Assembly: GCF_007678255.1 (NCBI RefSeq)
Contig: NZ_VEED01000005.1
Coordinates: forward strand, 248,001-312,000
Origin: Bacillus sp. X1(2014)
Lineage (GTDB): Bacteria; Bacillota; Bacilli; Bacillales_B; DSM-18226
Length of the DNA: 64,000 nt
Direction: 5' to 3'
Made by a program: the position numbers and the translations under genes. Below, one piece after another: positions 61,226-64,000 of the stretch; within the stretch, counting starts at the first letter, position 1; every line of letters begins with the position of its first letter. A model generated the notes under the pieces. It was not told the origin of the DNA. It searched no databases and saw nothing but the letters and a program-made list of their open reading frames with translations.

Positions 61226-62207
61226 AATTCTTGTCACTGGTGGAGCCGGGTTTATTGGTGGAAACTTTGTCCAATACATGGTGAAAAAATACTCGCATTA
61301 TCAAATTTATCATTTAGATGCATTAACCTATGCGGGTGATCTTACTAAACATCGTGATTTAGAAAAAAAAGAGAATTATCACTTTATAAAGGCAGACATC
61401 ACTGAACGGAACCTAATTTTTTCGATTTTTAACAATGAGAAATTTACCCACGTTGTTCACTTTGCAGCAGAAAGTCATGTCGACCGTTCGATTGCAGATC
61501 CAGAGATCTTTGTCTGTACCAATGTGTTAGGAACACAGGTGTTATTGGATGCAGCCAAAGAATATGAAGTAAAGAAATTTATTCATGTTTCCACTGATGA
61601 GGTCTATGGTGAACTAGATTTTGATACGTCCTCCTTCTTTACGGAAGAAACCCCACTAAAACCTAATAGTCCATATAGTGCGAGTAAAGCAGCATCTGAT
61701 CTATTGGTTCGAGCATATTATGAAACATATGGTCTGCCAATCAATATCACTCGTTGTTCCAATAACTATGGTCCCTTCCAATTTCCCGAAAAATTAATTC
61801 CGCTAACGATTTTACGAGTTTTAAATAACGAAAAAGTACCGGTTTTTGGGGATGGCCAAAATATCCGTGACTGGCTCCATGTTGTCGATCATTGCGCAGC
61901 CATCGACCTTATTCTTCATCAGGGTGCGAATGGGGAAGTTTATAATATTGGTGGACATAATGAACGAACAAATATAGAAGTGATTAAAACGATTATTAAC
62001 TTCTTAGGAAAATCTGAAGAATTAATTGAATTTGTACCAGACCGCTTAGGTCACGACAAGCGTTACGCGATAGACCCTGTTAAATTAGAGAGGTTAGGTT
62101 GGAAACCAACATATACTTTTGATACTGGCATTGTTCAAACCATTGATTGGTATCAGGATAACAAATGGTGGTGGGTAAAAAGAGAGAAAATAAATGGAAA
62201 GGAATGA
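61212..62207 (+). CDS. rfbB: dTDP-glucose 4,6-dehydratase
   Basis: 331 residues, start ATG 61212. ILVTGGAGFIGGNFVQYM at the N-terminus, HFAAESHVDRSIADPEIFV, STDEVYGELDF and the catalytic Tyr/Lys in NSPYSASKAASDLLV. It makes dTDP-4-keto-6-deoxyglucose. Next gene rfbA starts 4 bp after its stop. Confidence 0.95.
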   Translation: MERTKILVTGGAGFIGGNFVQYMVKKYSHYQIYHLDALTYAGDLTKHRDLEKKENYHFIKADITERNLIFSIFNNEKFTHVVHFAAESHVDRSIADPEIFVCTNVLGTQVLLDAAKEYEVKKFIHVSTDEVYGELDFDTSSFFTEETPLKPNSPYSASKAASDLLVRAYYETYGLPINITRCSNNYGPFQFPEKLIPLTILRVLNNEKVPVFGDGQNIRDWLHVVDHCAAIDLILHQGANGEVYNIGGHNERTNIEVIKTIINFLGKSEELIEFVPDRLGHDKRYAIDPVKLERLGWKPTYTFDTGIVQTIDWYQDNKWWWVKREKINGKE

Positions 62208-62211
62208 AAAG

Positions 62212-62936
62212 ATGAAAGGAGTAATATTAGGTGGTGGTAAAGGCACCCGTCTTGATCCATTTACCAGAATAATCAACAAGCACTTGCTCCCGGTTGGTCC
62301 ATATCCAATGATCTATTGGCCGATAAATAAGTTGAAACAAGCAGGTGTTACGGAGATTTTAATTATTACTAACAAGCAAGACTTACGTTCATTTAAAGAA
62401 TTATTTGGTAATGGTGATGAATTAGGTGTTAAGTTGACATATACCGTTCAAAGTGAAAAAGGCGGAGGTATTGCCGATGCCTTAGTATGCGCAAAATCTT
62501 TCGTTGATAATCAATGTATCGTTATGTTAGGGGACAATCTGTTTGATGATGATTTAAGACCTTTTATTGAGGATTTTCAAAATGAACCTTATGGTGCAAA
62601 AGTGCTCTTAAAAGAAGTGAAGGATCCTAAGAGATATGGAGTTGCCATATTAGATGAAGAAAAAAAACTATACTTTCCATTATTGAGAAGCCTGATAATC
62701 CCAGCTCGACATTTTGTGTAACAGGTGTTTATTTTTACGACAAAAATGTATTTGATTTAATTGAGTTACTACAACCATCGAGACGGTCAGAATTGGAGAT
62801 AACAGATATAAATAATCTCTATATTAGAGGAAAGGGACTTCATTATGATATTTTGAAAGGCTGGTGGCTTGATGCAGGAACTCATGAAGCTTTATTTGAA
62901 GCGAATAAACACTTCTTTGAACCCCGCCTTGAGTAA
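62212..62936 (+). pseudogene. rfbA: Glucose-1-phosphate thymidylyltransferase, frameshifted
   Basis: Start ATG 62212 with AAGGA 9 nt upstream. The first part is normal: MKGVILGGGKGTRLDPFTR, HLLPVGPYPMIYWPI, VMLGDNLFDDDLRPF. At the A-run 62662-62669 the frame breaks; the read frame then ends at 62721 after an unrelated tail. In the neighbouring frame the family sequence continues as ILSIIEKPDNPSSTF, GVYFYDKNVFDLIELL and LKGWWLDAGTHEALFEANKH up to TAA 62934-62936. One extra A (nine A's instead of eight) would restore a normal enzyme of about 241 residues, the short RmlA form. Either a real loss, phase variation at the homopolymer, or a sequencing error. Confidence 0.88.
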
Positions 62937-62960
62937 AGTTTCCTAATTAAATAAACGTAA

Positions 62961-62984
62961 GCCCGTCCAGATTGTTGGACGGGC
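62961..62984. terminator. Hairpin between convergent genes
   Basis: GCCCGTCCA-gattgt-TGGACGGGC, a perfect 9-bp stem after rfbA. There is no T-run, so it may work as a weak bidirectional terminator. Confidence 0.6.
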
Positions 62985-63020
62985 GGTAATAATGGCGAGG
63001 TTTGTTGAAGTTCAAAATGG

Positions 63021-63696
63021 TCAACTAGTCGTCCATTTTGATTGAAAATATTTCTCCATATATTCTTTAGTTTTTTCTTTAATGATTAAGTTAGGTGAAC
63101 TTCCAAACACAATACTATTTTCAGGTATATCAGTATCCTTAATATAAGTATTTGCTGATATTAAACAGTTTTCCCCTATTTTACAGTTGCCAATAACTGT
63201 TACACCAGAGAACAAAATCACATTTTTCTCAAAGGTAGGAAAAATGCCGTGGTTATTACCTACAGTACAATTCTGAGAAATAGAAAAAAAGTCGGAGTAT
63301 TTAGCCCTCCCCATTACAGTTCCAACTGGATGGCTTAATGAAAAAATGTCTGGAAGTTCCACTTCAAAGTATAAATCAAAAGAGTTTAATAACTTATTAA
63401 GGCAATAAACTATAGTTGACAGGCTTTCATTATTGAATTTTTTCCAAATAGAATTCGATAAATAATTTAGGAACACTGCATATTGATAGGTTTGATAGGG
63501 ATTAAAGTAAACTTGTCCATCTTTTGAATAATATTTATTTTTATTAAATTTGAAGTTATATTCTGTGCGATCTAAAGCAATATTTATCGCTTCTTCTAGT
63601 ACTTTAAGTTCCTTTGATTTATCAAATATAAGCAAATTATTTAATTGCTTAGCAACTAAACTAATGTAATTCTTCCTTCGTAATAGACATTAACAC
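63021..63696 (-). pseudogene. Serine acetyltransferase-like (left-handed beta-helix) gene with N-terminal frameshift
   Basis: The readable frame (63635 down to 63021) gives a 204-residue protein with hexapeptide repeats (GNCKIGENCLISANTYIKD, NCTVGNNHGIFPTF) and SLSHPVGTVMGRAKY, as in serine/sugar O-acetyltransferases. It lacks a ribosome site. Upstream, AGGAGGT (63705-63711) precedes GTG 63696 and ATG 63690, which encode MSITKEELH and then a stop at 63661. Removing one T at about 63661-63666 joins this to SLVAKQLNNLLIFDKSKE in the main frame. So one extra base breaks the start; an original protein of about 224 residues is inferred. Confidence 0.7.
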
Positions 63697-63815
63697 GATG
63701 ATCTACCTCCTAAAATAATCCTGTGACAACCAATAACCTTTTCCAGTTTGGAAAAGTAATCAATAACGATTGTATAATCGTGACTACTTTAAATATTTAA
63801 AGAAGATTACAATTG

Positions 63816-63841
63816 TTCACAAAATTTTTACCTTTTGTGAA
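63816..63841. promoter_or_regulatory. Inverted repeat in the intergenic region
   Basis: TTCACAAAA-tttttacc-TTTTGTGAA, a perfect 9-bp inverted repeat, 115 bp before the gene at the window end. Could be an operator or hairpin. Confidence 0.45.
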
Positions 63842-63955
63842 AAAAATGAGTCCATTTATAATAACTGCCTGTCCAAAAATAGGCTATAAAATTAGTTGAT
63901 TTTAATAAACGGAAAAGATGAAAACTTCATAGAATATTTAATGGGGGAGTTGACT

Positions 63956-64000
63956 TGAGTTTTTTTCAACAACATTATTGGTCTTTGTATCTTGATTTTA
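63956..64000 (+). CDS. Start of an unidentified gene (cut by window end)
   Basis: TTG 63956 with GGGGGAG 5 nt upstream opens a frame encoding MSFFQQHYWSLYLDF to the window end. Only 15 codons are visible; the aromatic-rich N-terminus fits a membrane or envelope protein but nothing more can be said. Confidence 0.5.

Noticed and set aside
1..64000. Insertion sequences, prophage, tRNA or rRNA genes
   Set aside because: No transposase, integrase, phage structural gene, cloverleaf or rRNA segment was recognised on reading both strands.

Overview
The window reads like the chromosome of a spore-forming, low-GC Gram-positive rod of the Bacillaceae (Bacillus or Neobacillus-like). The reasons are strong AGGAGG-type ribosome sites with frequent TTG and GTG starts, a TagGH-type exporter, an xpaC-yaaN pair, a Bacillus-style ribose operon, Spo0A-box-like sites, a coat-like His/Gly-rich protein and U-tailed terminators. 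No rRNA, tRNA, CRISPR array, transposase or prophage gene was seen.

Positions 1-8.1 kb: end of an ABC permease, a PepSY-type membrane protein, galE, a small lipoprotein, a roughly 1450-residue secreted protein made of about 15 copies of one beta-rich module, and a second copy of the small lipoprotein broken by an in-frame stop. 8.1-13.9 kb (minus strand): a compact Wzx/Wzy exopolysaccharide operon (initiating sugar-phosphate transferase, two GT4 glycosyltransferases, flippase, polymerase). 14.1-22 kb: a HupE/UreJ-like membrane protein and a 2119-residue secreted multidomain protein (lamin-tail, OB-like, PHP metallohydrolase-like, ThuA-like) that ends in the same module as the 1450-residue protein. 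22.3-34.4 kb: a second, more AT-rich surface glycan locus with two glycosyltransferases, a tiny coiled-coil protein, a CgeB-like/GT2 fusion, an unusual PP-loop ATPase, a UDP-ManNAc dehydrogenase, an ABC exporter and a UDP-GlcNAc 2-epimerase. This set suggests a ManNAcA-containing wall or surface polymer exported by an ABC transporter.

34.5-43.4 kb is mixed housekeeping: an SH3 protein, a dicarboxylate symporter, a YitT-type protein, a molybdopterin oxidoreductase, a lipoprotein, a ferritin-like protein and plsY. Between the last two lies a striking array of 52-bp tandem repeats, each a ribosome site plus a 12-codon open frame. 43.8-49.9 kb is a complete ribose regulon (rbsR-D-A-C-B-K) with three identical operator palindromes. 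49.9-59.3 kb carries a ZIP transporter, a membrane serine protease, a second mnaA, a VOC protein, a coat-like protein, xpaC-telA, a VanY-type lipoprotein, a c-di-GMP-I riboswitch in front of a 54-residue orphan protein, and small ORFs. 59.3-59.5 kb is a dense DnaA-box cluster. 59.8-64 kb is a dTDP-rhamnose operon (rfbC-D-B-A) whose last gene is frameshifted, then a frameshifted serine-acetyltransferase-like gene and the start of another gene.

Two families of dispersed non-coding repeats run through the window: a GGTGTCAGGCACC palindrome at gene ends, and a 178-bp structured repeat in two copies. The main theme is the cell envelope: nucleotide-sugar supply (galE, two mnaA, wecC, rfb), two separate polysaccharide assembly/export systems, and very large secreted repeat proteins. 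The strongest candidates for something undescribed are the micro-ORF array at 42.5-42.8 kb, the riboswitch-controlled small protein at 58.0 kb and the PP-loop protein at 27.5 kb.
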